A stretch of DNA of 64,000 nucleotides. Origin: Amycolatopsis albispora. Lineage in GTDB: Bacteria; Actinomycetota; Actinomycetes; Mycobacteriales; Pseudonocardiaceae. The notes under the pieces are model-generated. The model was not told where the DNA came from. It saw only the letters and a program-made list of their open reading frames with translations, and ran no database searches. Below are positions 49,334-57,396 of this stretch, one piece after another; positions within the stretch are counted from its first letter, which is position 1, and each line of letters begins with the position of its first letter. The stretch is from assembly GCF_003312875.1 (NCBI RefSeq), contig NZ_CP015163.1, positions 4,340,001-4,404,000 on the forward strand. The letters are read 5' to 3'. Made by a program: the position numbers and the translations under genes.

Positions 49334-49792
49334 ATGGAGACGAGCGCCCCCGCCCGGCTGGCCGGCCTGCCCAGCTGGCTGCTCACCCAGACCGCACAGC
49401 ACGCCCACCGGCTGATCGCCGACGAGCTGGCCACCGCGGACGCCCGCGGCCACCACTACCGCCTGCTGGCCACGCTCGACGAAACCGGCCCGGCGAGCCA
49501 GGCCGAACTCGGCCGCCGGACCGGCATCCACTTCAGCGACGTGGTGGCGGTGCTGAACGAACTCGCCGAGCGCGGGCTGCTCGACCGCGCCCCGGACCCC
49601 GCCGACCGGCGGCGCAACGTCATCACGATCACCGCGGCCGGTCGCCGTCAGCTGAAGAAGCTGGACAGGCTGGTCGCCGGGGTGCAGGACCAGCTGCTCG
49701 AACCGCTGTCACCGGCGGAACGCGAGCAGCTGACCGGGCTGCTCACCCGGCTTCTGGCGCACCACTCGCCGAGCGCGGCGCCCGATCGGTGA
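49334..49792 (+). CDS. MarR family transcriptional regulator
   Basis: A 152-residue winged-helix MarR protein (YRLLATLDETGPASQAELG, then FSDVVAVLNELAERGLLDRAPDPADRRRNVITIT, quoted in parts). ATG 8 nt after TAGACT (49320-49325), so leaderless. A semi-palindrome (TCATTAGG...ACCAATGA, 49299-49317) upstream may be its operator. Its 3-prime end overlaps the convergent hydrolase gene by 50 bp. Confidence 0.85.
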   Translation: METSAPARLAGLPSWLLTQTAQHAHRLIADELATADARGHHYRLLATLDETGPASQAELGRRTGIHFSDVVAVLNELAERGLLDRAPDPADRRRNVITITAAGRRQLKKLDRLVAGVQDQLLEPLSPAEREQLTGLLTRLLAHHSPSAAPDR

Positions 49793-50603
49793 CCAGGTCC
49801 ATCAGCTCGATGCCGTGCGCGACCCCGGGCACCACTTCGACGCGCACCTTCGAGGACAGCGGCGCGATCCGCCGCGCCTGCCGCTCCGCGTCGTAGAGCA
49901 CGCTGCGGCCGCCGAGCACCAGGTCCACCGGCACGTCCAGGGACCGCCACTGCTCGTCGGTCAGCGTGTCGAACATGAACGCCCGGGTGCGGTGCGGCAA
50001 CTGCGCCAGCGTGATCCGGCGGATGGTGTCGTCGAGAAAGGCGCTGAAGCTCGTCTTCGCGAAGCGCCGCCGCACGGCCGCGGGCATCAGCATCAGCCCG
50101 AATCCCGTGAGCAGCCACAGGTGCTGCTTGAACCCGATGTCCGCCAGGCCGCCGGGATCCACCGCGGTCACCCCGGAAAGCCGACGCGGGCGGCGGATCG
50201 CCTGGTTCAGCGCCAGCCAGCCGCCGCGCGAAACCCCGGCCAGGTGCACGCGTTCGCAGCCCAGCGCGGCGAGCACCTGGTCCAGCCAGTCCGCAATGGA
50301 CTCCGCGTCGGGCAGGGGCGCGGTCTGCACGCTGCGGCCCGGCTCCCCCAGCGAATCGACCGCGTAGACCGGATGGCGTTCGCCCAGTGCGGCGGCGTGC
50401 GCCTGGAACGACAGCGAAGTCGCCGTGACGCCGTGGAGCAGCACCAGCGGAACTCCGGTACGACTGCCGCTGCGCCGCACGTTCGTTGAACCGTAGGTCG
50501 TCTCGATGGTCAGTTCCTCGGCGGGCTGGGGCCAGTCCAGCAACGAGTCGTAGACCGCCAGGTACCGCTGCCTGCTCCGCTCATCGGGAAAACCGCTGAT
50601 CAT
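49743..50603 (-). CDS. alpha/beta hydrolase
   Basis: A 286-residue alpha/beta hydrolase with LVLLHGVTATSLSFQAH (oxyanion HG), nucleophile Ser125 in GVSRGGW, and a catalytic His near the end (PGVAHGIELMD). Closest in-window relative is the hydrolase at 53901 (shared DxLGExGxSVQT motif). Probably an esterase or lactonase. ATG 50603. Divergent from a TetR regulator 50 bp away, its likely controller. Confidence 0.85.
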   Translation of the reverse strand: MISGFPDERSRQRYLAVYDSLLDWPQPAEELTIETTYGSTNVRRSGSRTGVPLVLLHGVTATSLSFQAHAAALGERHPVYAVDSLGEPGRSVQTAPLPDAESIADWLDQVLAALGCERVHLAGVSRGGWLALNQAIRRPRRLSGVTAVDPGGLADIGFKQHLWLLTGFGLMLMPAAVRRRFAKTSFSAFLDDTIRRITLAQLPHRTRAFMFDTLTDEQWRSLDVPVDLVLGGRSVLYDAERQARRIAPLSSKVRVEVVPGVAHGIELMDLVTDRAPRSASGAPEAG

Positions 50604-50653
50604 CGCCTACCCCCGGGTTTTTTTATCGTGCGCTTGCACTACCATACCGTCTT

Positions 50654-51211
50654 GTGCCGAAACGGGTGGATCATCAGCTGCGGCGCCGGGAGATCACCGG
50701 CGCGCTCTGGGAAATCGCCAGGGCCGACGGGCTGGCCGGGGTCACCCTGCGCCGGGTCGCGGCCGAGGTGGGCATCTCGATGAACCTGGTGCAGTACTAC
50801 TTCCCGACCAAGGACGAGTTGCTCACCTGCGGCCTGCAGCACTTGATCGAGGCGGCTTCGGCTCGCTTGAAGGCCGAGATCGAGGCCGCCTCGGGACCGC
50901 GTGCCGTGCTGCGGGCGGCATTGGTCGGCCTGCTGCCGGTGGACGACCGCAGCCGGTTGCTGACCGCGGTGCACCACGCCTACCTGGCCCACGCGATCAC
51001 CGACCCCGCGATGGCCGCCCTGCTGAACCGAATCCCGCGCGAACTGGCCGAGCAGCTCGCACCGACCGTGGACCACCCCCACGCCCTGACCGAGGTGGAC
51101 GCGCTGCTGGCGATGGTCACCGGACTGGCGCTGGGCCTGCTGATCGGCACCTACACCCAGGACGAGGCCATCGCCCAGATCGACCACCGCCTGGCCGCGC
51201 TCTTCCGTTGA
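50654..51211 (+). CDS. TetR family transcriptional regulator
   Basis: A 185-residue TetR protein: HTH residues about 10-55 (ALWEIARADGLAGVTLRRVAAEVGISMNLVQYYFPTKDEL, in parts), then a ligand-binding domain. GTG at 50654, 8 nt after TACCAT (50640-50645), so leaderless. A GTGC-GCTT-GCAC palindrome (50628-50639) overlaps the putative spacer and is a candidate operator, shared with the divergent hydrolase gene. Its TGA overlaps the -35 of the following ArsR-SRPBCC promoter. Confidence 0.85.
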   Translation: MPKRVDHQLRRREITGALWEIARADGLAGVTLRRVAAEVGISMNLVQYYFPTKDELLTCGLQHLIEAASARLKAEIEAASGPRAVLRAALVGLLPVDDRSRLLTAVHHAYLAHAITDPAMAALLNRIPRELAEQLAPTVDHPHALTEVDALLAMVTGLALGLLIGTYTQDEAIAQIDHRLAALFR

Positions 51212-51257
51212 CATGCAGCCGTCTGGCTGCCTAACCTATAGGCAGCCGAACGGCTGC
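51208..51257 (+). promoter_or_regulatory. promoter and double operator of the second ArsR-SRPBCC gene
   Basis: TTGACA (51208-51213), 18-bp spacer and TAACCT (51232-51237). Two copies of a gcagcc...ggctgc palindrome lie at 51215-51230 (inside the spacer) and 51242-51257 (after the -10), together forming a longer inverted repeat. Confidence 0.75.
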
Positions 51258-51275
51258 ATGTTCGAGGTGAGGGTG

Positions 51276-52070
51276 ATGGACGAGGTGTTCCGGGCGCTGG
51301 CCGACCCCAGCCGGCGCCGGTTGCTGGACCGGCTCAACGAGCGCAACGGCCAGACCCTTCGCGAGCTGTGCGCGGGGCTGGACATGGCGCGGCAGTCGGT
51401 CAGCAAGCACCTGGCCGTGCTCGAGGCGGCGAACCTGGTCGCCACCACCTGGCGCGGCCGCGAGAAGTTGCACTACGTCAACGCCGAGCCGATCAACGCC
51501 GTGGCCGAGCGCTGGATCAGCCAGTACCACCGCGAGCGCGTGCGCGCGCTCGCCGATCTGAAGACCGCATTGGAGAGCGAGCCGATGAGCAAGCCCGAAT
51601 TCCTCTACACCACCTACATCAGGACCACCCCGGAGCGGCTCTGGCAGGCGCTGACCGACCCGGCCTTCACCATCCGCTACTGGGGCGCGGTGCTCGAATC
51701 GGAGTGGACCGAGGGCGCGACCGTGTCGTGGGAGCAGAACGGCTGGAAGTCAGCCGATCCGGAGCAGGTGGTGCTGGAGTCGGAGCCCTACCGGCGGCTG
51801 GCCTACACCTGGCACACCTTCACCCCGGACTTCGCCGAGATCATGGGCATCGAGCCCGAGTTCGTCGAGCGGGCCGCCGCCGAGCCGCGGTCGAAGGTGA
51901 CCTTCGACCTGGAACCGGCGGGTGAGCTGGTGAAGCTGACCGTGCGCCACGACGGGTTCGAGCCGGGCAGCGCGGTGCTGGAGGCGGTCGGCGGTGGCTG
52001 GCCGCACATCCTGGCGAGCCTGAAAACCCTGATGGAGACCGGAGAACCGCTGCCAGACCCGGAAGACTGA
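51276..52070 (+). CDS. ArsR-family regulator fused to SRPBCC (AHSA1) domain
   Basis: A 264-residue paralogue of the protein at 45999: winged helix (RALADPSRRRLLDRLN, MARQSVSKHLAVLEAANLV), then SRPBCC domain (about 108-250; YIRTTPERLWQALTDPAFTI). Probably a ligand-binding repressor of its own gene. ATG at 51276 chosen because GAGGTGAGGG precedes it; upstream ATGs at 51213 and 51258 lie in the operator. Confidence 0.85.
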   Translation: MDEVFRALADPSRRRLLDRLNERNGQTLRELCAGLDMARQSVSKHLAVLEAANLVATTWRGREKLHYVNAEPINAVAERWISQYHRERVRALADLKTALESEPMSKPEFLYTTYIRTTPERLWQALTDPAFTIRYWGAVLESEWTEGATVSWEQNGWKSADPEQVVLESEPYRRLAYTWHTFTPDFAEIMGIEPEFVERAAAEPRSKVTFDLEPAGELVKLTVRHDGFEPGSAVLEAVGGGWPHILASLKTLMETGEPLPDPED

Positions 52071-52090
52071 CCGCGGCTGCTTCACCGCGT

Positions 52091-53029
52091 TCAGCCGGCG
52101 AACCGGTCCAGTGCGGCCACCCGCGCCGCGTCGAGGCCCGGTGAGTTGTTGTGGCCGGTTTCGTCCACCAGCACCAGTTCCGCGCCGGGCCACGCGTGGG
52201 CCAGTTCCCACGGCGTACCGACCAAATTGGACAGATCGAGCACGCCCTGCACGATCACACCGGGAATGCCGGCCAGCTTCCCGGCGTCCCGCAGCAGCTG
52301 GCCGTCCTCCAGCCAGCTGCCGTTGCTGAAGTAGTGCGTGACGATCCGCGCGAAGGCCAGCCGGAATTCCGGGCTCTCGTAACGCGGGCTCGGTTCCGGC
52401 GCGGTCGGGATGATCGCGGTTTCCCAGTCACACCAGGCACGAGCGGCGCGGGCACGGACTTCGGGGTCGTCGTCGAAGAGCAGCCGGTGGTAACCGGCCG
52501 CGATCTCGCCCTCCGGCACGAGTTCGCGGAAACGGGCGTACGCGGCCGGGAACATCGCGCCGAGGTTCCGGGTGATCAGGTCGGTTTCACGCGGCCGCCC
52601 GGTGGCCACCCCGGAGTGCAGCATTTCGGAAACGCGGTCCGGATGGCGTTCGGCGTAGGCGAGCGCCAGCACCGATCCCCACGACGCCCCCGAAACCAGC
52701 CACCGCTCGATGCCGAGCGTGGTGCGCAGCAGTTCGATGTCGGCGATCAGGTGATCGGTGGTGTTGGCGGACAAATCGACATCGGGCTCACTCGCGTGCG
52801 GGGTGCTGCGGCCGCAGTTGCGCTGGTCGAACAACACCACCCGGTACCGCTGGGGGTCGAACAACCGGCGGGCGCCCGGCGTGCAGCCCGAACCGGGACC
52901 GCCGTGGAACACCACCGCCGGCTTGCCGTCGGGGTTGCCGCATTCCTCCCAGTACAGGGAATTGCCGTCGCCGACGTCGAGCATTCCGTGGCGGTACGGT
53001 TCGATCTCCGGATAGAGCCCAGTCACCAT
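52091..53029 (-). CDS. pip: proline iminopeptidase
   Basis: A 312-residue alpha/beta hydrolase removing N-terminal proline from peptides. HGGPGSGCTP oxyanion motif, nucleophile Ser116 in SGASWGS, DQRNCGRSTPHAS and a C-terminal His (DETGHNNS). These are the marks of family S33. ATG 53029 overlaps the AraC stop by 7 bp, so co-transcription is likely. Confidence 0.92.
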   Translation of the reverse strand: MVTGLYPEIEPYRHGMLDVGDGNSLYWEECGNPDGKPAVVFHGGPGSGCTPGARRLFDPQRYRVVLFDQRNCGRSTPHASEPDVDLSANTTDHLIADIELLRTTLGIERWLVSGASWGSVLALAYAERHPDRVSEMLHSGVATGRPRETDLITRNLGAMFPAAYARFRELVPEGEIAAGYHRLLFDDDPEVRARAARAWCDWETAIIPTAPEPSPRYESPEFRLAFARIVTHYFSNGSWLEDGQLLRDAGKLAGIPGVIVQGVLDLSNLVGTPWELAHAWPGAELVLVDETGHNNSPGLDAARVAALDRFAG

Positions 53030-53775
53030 TTCCTCCGATATTCCGTGGGGGTACAGCCGGTCAGCGCGCGAAAATCCCGGTTCAGGTGAGCCTGGTCGGC
53101 GTATCCGGTGACCGCCGCGATTTCGGCGAGCGGGCGCGGGCCGGTCATCAGCACGGCGGCCCGGCTCAGCCTCGCGATCCTGCCCGCGGTTTTCAGCCCG
53201 AGGCCGATCTGCTCGCGGAACCGGCGGTTCAGGTGCTGGCGCGTCCAGCCGATTTCACCGGCGAGCCGGTCGATCCGCACCCGGCCACCGGTGTGCTGCA
53301 AGCGTTGCCACGCCCCGAGAACCGGAGCGTCGAGCCCGGCGCCGAGCCACGCGCCGAGCCGCTCGTCGAGCAGCCGGAACCGCGCCGCCCACCCGCGGGC
53401 TTCGGCGAGTTCTTCGGTCAACCGCCTGCCCCGCGCGCCGAGCAGGTCCGTGACGCTCACCACGGAATTCGCGATTTCCCGCAGTGGCAAGCCGAACAAC
53501 GCGTATGCGCCGAGCGGCGTCAGCCCGACGGAGATCCCGCGTGACCGGCCCGGCAGTTCCTCGGCCACCATCGGCCGGTCACGCAGTCCGATCACCGCGG
53601 ACGCGGGCAGCACCACGCCGGATTCCAGGCGGCGCACCGGCGATTCGAAGTCGACCGACAGCGTGAGCACACCGAGCGGGGTGGTCCGCCACACCCGGCG
53701 TTCGTGCTGGCGGTAGTCCTGCGCGGTGTAGCTGAGCACGTGCGCGGCGAGCCGGGGGTGCGGTGACGCGAACAC
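53023..53775 (-). CDS. AraC family transcriptional regulator
   Basis: A 250-residue regulator with N-terminal sensing region starting FASPHPRLAAHVLSYTAQD and two C-terminal HTH motifs (RIDRLAGEIGWTRQHLNRRF and PLAEIAAVTGYADQAHLNRDF). The GTG at 53775 is chosen since related proteins start near FASPHPRL; a TTG at 53865 would add 30 poorly conserved residues. No good ribosome site precedes either. It is coupled to the proline iminopeptidase gene. Confidence 0.75.
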   Translation of the reverse strand: MFASPHPRLAAHVLSYTAQDYRQHERRVWRTTPLGVLTLSVDFESPVRRLESGVVLPASAVIGLRDRPMVAEELPGRSRGISVGLTPLGAYALFGLPLREIANSVVSVTDLLGARGRRLTEELAEARGWAARFRLLDERLGAWLGAGLDAPVLGAWQRLQHTGGRVRIDRLAGEIGWTRQHLNRRFREQIGLGLKTAGRIARLSRAAVLMTGPRPLAEIAAVTGYADQAHLNRDFRALTGCTPTEYRRKW

Positions 53776-53900
53776 GTGACCGCCGTCGAGCCATCGACCT
53801 CCGCGGCAGGCACCACCAGCGCCCAGCTCCCCATGCCCCGAGCCTACGGCCTTCCATTCGTCCAAGACGATCGGTTTACCGGGCTCCTACCGTTCCGGAC

Positions 53901-54776
53901 ATGGGGAAAACCGGCGACTTCACCAGTGAAAGCAGACGAACCGCGTATTTCGCGGCCTACCGGTCGGCGATGGCCGAAGGCCCGCCACCGGCGGCCGTGC
54001 ACGACGTCGAAACCTCGTTCGGCACCACCCGCGTCTACCGGCACGGCAATGACGGGCCGCCCATCGTGCTGCTGCACGGCCTGCTGGCCGGCGCGCCGAT
54101 GTGGGCCCCGTTCTGGGCGCCGCTTTCGGCCGGGCACACCGTGTACACCATTGACATCCTCGGTGAGGGCGGGCACAGCGTGCAGACCGGGCCGATGACC
54201 GAGCACGCCGATCGCGCCCGCTGTCTCGACGAAGTGCTCGAAGCGATGCGGCTCACCGGTGTGCACCTGGTCGGCGCGTCCTCCGGCGGCTGGCACGCGG
54301 TCAACTACGCGACGCGGTACCGCGAGCGCCTGGCCACGGTGACCCTGCTCGACCCGACCACGGTCACCGCGAACTTCTCCTTCGGCGCCCTGCGGTACGG
54401 CGTGCTGCTCAAGCTGTTCCCGTTCGACTGGATGTGGCGGCGGTTCTTCCGCTGGGCCGCGGGCACCGACATCTCCGGCGACCCCGCCGTCCGCCTCGCC
54501 AGGGCCGCGACCGGCGCCTACCGGCCCGCGATCCTGTTCCAGACCTGCCCGTCCGAAGCCGACCTTCGCGCGATGGACGTGCCGACGCTGGTGGTCCTCT
54601 CGGGCCGCAGCGTCGTGCACGATTCCGCGCTGGCCGCCGAACGGGCACGCGCCTGGCTGCCCCAGTCCGAAGTGGAGGCTTGGCCCGAACTCGGCCACTA
54701 CTTCAGCCCCGCCGACTGCCGCCGGGCGGCCGATCGGCTGCTCCACTTCATCGCCGCCCGGTTGCCTCAGGCGTAG
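53901..54776 (+). CDS. alpha/beta hydrolase
   Basis: A 291-residue alpha/beta hydrolase: IVLLHGLLAGAPMWAPFW, nucleophile Ser127 in GASSGGW, His near the end (WPELGHYFSP). Paralogue of the hydrolase at 49743. Probable esterase. ATG at 53901. Divergent from the AraC gene; its end overlaps the convergent SRPBCC gene by 10 bp. Confidence 0.82.
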   Translation: MGKTGDFTSESRRTAYFAAYRSAMAEGPPPAAVHDVETSFGTTRVYRHGNDGPPIVLLHGLLAGAPMWAPFWAPLSAGHTVYTIDILGEGGHSVQTGPMTEHADRARCLDEVLEAMRLTGVHLVGASSGGWHAVNYATRYRERLATVTLLDPTTVTANFSFGALRYGVLLKLFPFDWMWRRFFRWAAGTDISGDPAVRLARAATGAYRPAILFQTCPSEADLRAMDVPTLVVLSGRSVVHDSALAAERARAWLPQSEVEAWPELGHYFSPADCRRAADRLLHFIAARLPQA

Positions 54777-55486
54777 ACGCCGGCCAGCCAGGATTCCCAG
54801 GCCTTCGCCTCCGCCTCGGTGTCCACGGCACCGAAGTGGTGCGCGGCGACGGCCACCGGGTCACCCCAGGTGTTGCGGCCGAAGAACCGGTAGAAGGCGT
54901 CGCCGGTGCGAATGCCGAGGAAGTACGGCGAGCGGTAGTCGAGCTCGCCGTCAAGACGCCCCACTCCGGGGATCTCGACCGAAACCCGGTCACCGAGCGT
55001 CGCGTCCGTCAGCCCCAGTTCGCGGACGAGCCGGTCGAAGGCACCGGCGTCGGTGGCGGTTGCCGCGGGCGCGTCCACGGTCAGGTATTCGGCGGCCTTC
55101 CCGTCGAAGTGCTCGACGTAGGCGGCCATCGTGGCCTGGTACAGGTCGGTGTGGTGCAGGCAGCCGTCGTACAGGTTCTGCCAGTCCTCCTCGGGAAACG
55201 CGCCGCGGTGCGTGTACCGGACGAACGACTTCCCGCCCGGGCGCGGCTCGATCACGTTGTCCAGTTCGTTGAACCAGTCGCCCTTCTCCGCACGGTTGGC
55301 GAAGCGGCTGCCGGGCTCCCAGGCGGTGATCTTCGCGCCGGGCGCGATGTCGATCGCACCGCCGAGCCGGGGCTCGCACTCGATCGGCCACAGCCAGCCC
55401 GCCGTCCCGGTGGTGATGGCGGCAAAAACCTGCTCCGGGGTGCCCTTGATCTCGCGCTCGCTGCGGACCTCGAACTCGCGGTTCAT
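54767..55486 (-). CDS. SRPBCC (AHSA1-like) domain protein
   Basis: A 239-residue START/AHSA1-like protein: N-terminal SRPBCC domain (residues 5-140; KGTPEQVFAAITTGTAGWLWP) and a second, similar-fold or ligand-interaction part to the end. Probably binds a hydrophobic ligand. ATG 55486. A 38-bp element shared with the VOC gene at 56912 lies 46 bp upstream, so the two genes may be co-regulated. Confidence 0.78.
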   Translation of the reverse strand: MNREFEVRSEREIKGTPEQVFAAITTGTAGWLWPIECEPRLGGAIDIAPGAKITAWEPGSRFANRAEKGDWFNELDNVIEPRPGGKSFVRYTHRGAFPEEDWQNLYDGCLHHTDLYQATMAAYVEHFDGKAAEYLTVDAPAATATDAGAFDRLVRELGLTDATLGDRVSVEIPGVGRLDGELDYRSPYFLGIRTGDAFYRFFGRNTWGDPVAVAAHHFGAVDTEAEAKAWESWLAGVYA

Positions 55487-55531
55487 CTGCTTGCTCCTTG
55501 GCTCGTTTTCGCTGGTAGAGCAAGAGTCTCA

Positions 55532-55569
55532 CCGACAACTTTTCTTGTCAAGACAGATTGAATTGTCGG
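55532..55569. promoter_or_regulatory. shared 38-bp regulatory element, copy 1
   Basis: Starts CCGACAACTT and ends TGTCGG, with TTGTCAAGACA in the middle. On the minus strand it holds TTGACA, which can serve as the SRPBCC gene -35, and the dyad GACAA-N6-TTGTC. It is 38 bp long and 28 positions match copy 2 at 57354-57391 by eye. Confidence 0.7.
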
Positions 55570-55668
55570 CATCATGACTGTTACTTCTGATTTCCAGCAG
55601 AACTAGCCGTTGGACTTCTTGCTGTTCCCGGCACAGGGTGGGAGGTGAGCGAAGGAAGAGGAGTGAAG

Positions 55669-56928
55669 ATGACCTACCTGCACCCCGGCGACCCCGGCTT
55701 CGAGGACGAGGCAGCCGGTTTCCAGACCGCCTTCCGGCACGAGGCGAAGGTGATCGCCGCCGTGGAGAACGCGGACGACGTGCGTGCCGCGGTGCGTCAC
55801 GCCCGCGAGCAGGGCCTGCCCGTTTCGGTGCAGGCGACCGGGCACGGCTTCACCACACCCGCCACCGGGATGCTGATCAGCACCCGCCGCCGGCGCGGGG
55901 TGCGGGTCGATCCGGTCACCAGGACCGCCTGGATCGAAGCGGGCGCGCGGTGGCAGGACGTGCTCGCGGAGACCGGCGCGCACGGGCTCGCGCCACTGTC
56001 CGGCAGCGGCCCCGGCGTGGGTGCGGTGTCGTACGCGCTCGGCGGCGGCGTCGGCCTGCTCGCCCGGCGCCACGGGTTCGCCGCCGACCACGTGCGGCGG
56101 GTCGAACTGGTCACCTACGACGGTGAACTCATCGACGTGACCGCCGAAAGCGAGCCCGATCTGTTCTGGGCGCTTCGCGGCGGGCGCAACGGTTTCGGCG
56201 TGGTCACCGGCATCGAGATCGCGTTGTTCCCGGTCGCCACGATCTACGGCGGCGGCATGTACTTCGGCCCCGAACTGCTGTCCGAGGTCCTGCGTGGTTT
56301 TCGCGAGTGGACGGACACCGTGCCCGAGGAGCTGACCTCCTCACTCGGCATGGTGCCGATGCCGGACGTTCCCGGCGTGCCGGAACCGTTGCGCGGCAAG
56401 CACATCGCGCATCTGCGAGTGGCGTACTGCGGCGCGCCGGACGAAGGCGAACGCCTGGTCGCGCCGTTGCGTGAACTCGGCCCGCGCCTGATGGAGCGGT
56501 TCGCCGAGATCCCCTACGCCGACGCGGCACGCACGATCTTCAGCGAGCCGGACACCCCGCACGGCTACTACGGCGACACCGCGCTGCTGAGCGATCTCCC
56601 GCCGGGCATCTCGGATCGGATCGTCGAACTGGCCGGACCGGACGCGCCGATCGGCCTGGTGACCGAGGTGCGGCACCTCGGCGGCGCGCTGTCCCGGCCG
56701 CCCGCCGTGCCGAACGCCGTCAGCCACCGCGAGGCGCGGTACCAGCTCATGGCGCTGTCCGGGCCGGGTGAAGACGCGCACGCGGCCCAGGAGCGGGTGT
56801 TCGCCGAGGTCGAACCGTGGACCCTGGGCCGCGCGCTGAACTTCGCCTACGGAGAGCGATCGACCTCGCGCGCGTTCCACTCCCCCGAGGTCGAACGGCG
56901 GCTGGCCGAACTCAGGCGGGCTCGGTGA
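55669..56928 (+). CDS. FAD-binding oxidoreductase (BBE/PCMH type)
   Basis: A 419-residue FAD-linked oxidase. PCMH-type FAD domain (residues 25-200): VQATGHGFTTPATG carries the His of covalent flavin linkage, GAGARWQDVL-type segment appears as EAGARWQDVLAETG, ALGGGVGLLARRHGFAAD follows. The C-terminal BBE region ends LGRALNFAYGERS. The second Cys for bicovalent linkage is not seen. Such enzymes oxidise sugars, alcohols or polyketide intermediates. ATG 55669 has AGAGGAG 7 nt before; GTG at 55645 is possible. Shares the 55532 region with the SRPBCC gene. Confidence 0.82.
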   Translation: MTYLHPGDPGFEDEAAGFQTAFRHEAKVIAAVENADDVRAAVRHAREQGLPVSVQATGHGFTTPATGMLISTRRRRGVRVDPVTRTAWIEAGARWQDVLAETGAHGLAPLSGSGPGVGAVSYALGGGVGLLARRHGFAADHVRRVELVTYDGELIDVTAESEPDLFWALRGGRNGFGVVTGIEIALFPVATIYGGGMYFGPELLSEVLRGFREWTDTVPEELTSSLGMVPMPDVPGVPEPLRGKHIAHLRVAYCGAPDEGERLVAPLRELGPRLMERFAEIPYADAARTIFSEPDTPHGYYGDTALLSDLPPGISDRIVELAGPDAPIGLVTEVRHLGGALSRPPAVPNAVSHREARYQLMALSGPGEDAHAAQERVFAEVEPWTLGRALNFAYGERSTSRAFHSPEVERRLAELRRAR

Positions 56929-57307
56929 CCTGCATCAGCATGAGCAGGTTGCCGCAGGTGTCGTCGAAGACCGCGCTGATGCCGCCCATGGTTTCGGCGG
57001 GCTCACCTCGGAACTCCACACCGCGCTCGACCAGCTGCGCGTACTCCTTGTGGATGTCCTCGGAGAACAGCATGGTGAACGGCATGTTCGTTTTGTAGAG
57101 CTCGGCCTGGTAGGTGCGCGCGAACTCGTAGCCCGCCGGCTCCAGCAGGATTTCCACGCCGTCGGGCTCGTCCGGGGGGACCACGGTCAGCCAGCGCGCA
57201 CCGCCCACGTCGATGTTGTGCTTGACCTGGAAGCCCAGTTTGTCCGTGTAGAACCGCTCCGCCCGGTCCTGGTCGTTGACCATGATGCTCACCAGCTGGG
57301 CCTTCAT
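56912..57307 (-). CDS. VOC family protein
   Basis: A 131-residue VOC/glyoxalase-like protein (VSIMVNDQDRAERFYTDKLGF, metal ligands in the strand ends; EILLEPAG, DDTCGNLLMLMQ). ATG 57307; the GTG at 57310 is the alternative. Overlaps the end of the FAD oxidase gene by 17 bp. Upstream has copy 2 of the 38-bp element, linking it to the SRPBCC gene at 54767. Confidence 0.82.
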   Translation of the reverse strand: MKAQLVSIMVNDQDRAERFYTDKLGFQVKHNIDVGGARWLTVVPPDEPDGVEILLEPAGYEFARTYQAELYKTNMPFTMLFSEDIHKEYAQLVERGVEFRGEPAETMGGISAVFDDTCGNLLMLMQVTEPA

Positions 57308-57353
57308 CACAAACTCCGTTCACCGTGCGTATCCGACGACGGCCACGGTTCCA

Positions 57354-57391
57354 CCGACAACTTGTTTTGTCAAGACACGTCATCCTGTCGG
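57354..57391. promoter_or_regulatory. shared 38-bp regulatory element, copy 2
   Basis: Starts CCGACAACTT, ends TGTCGG, with the same TTGTCAAGACA core as copy 1 (55532-55569). On the minus strand it carries TTGACA and the dyad GACAA-N6-TTGTC. It lies 47 bp upstream of the VOC start and directly beyond the MerR stop codon (57397). Confidence 0.7.
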
Positions 57392-57396
57392 CTGGG

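Noticed and set aside
50611..50627. The T-run in CGGGTTTTTTTATCG as an intrinsic terminator
   Set aside because: It lies between divergent starts, so no transcript ends there. It is more likely an AT-rich promoter element.
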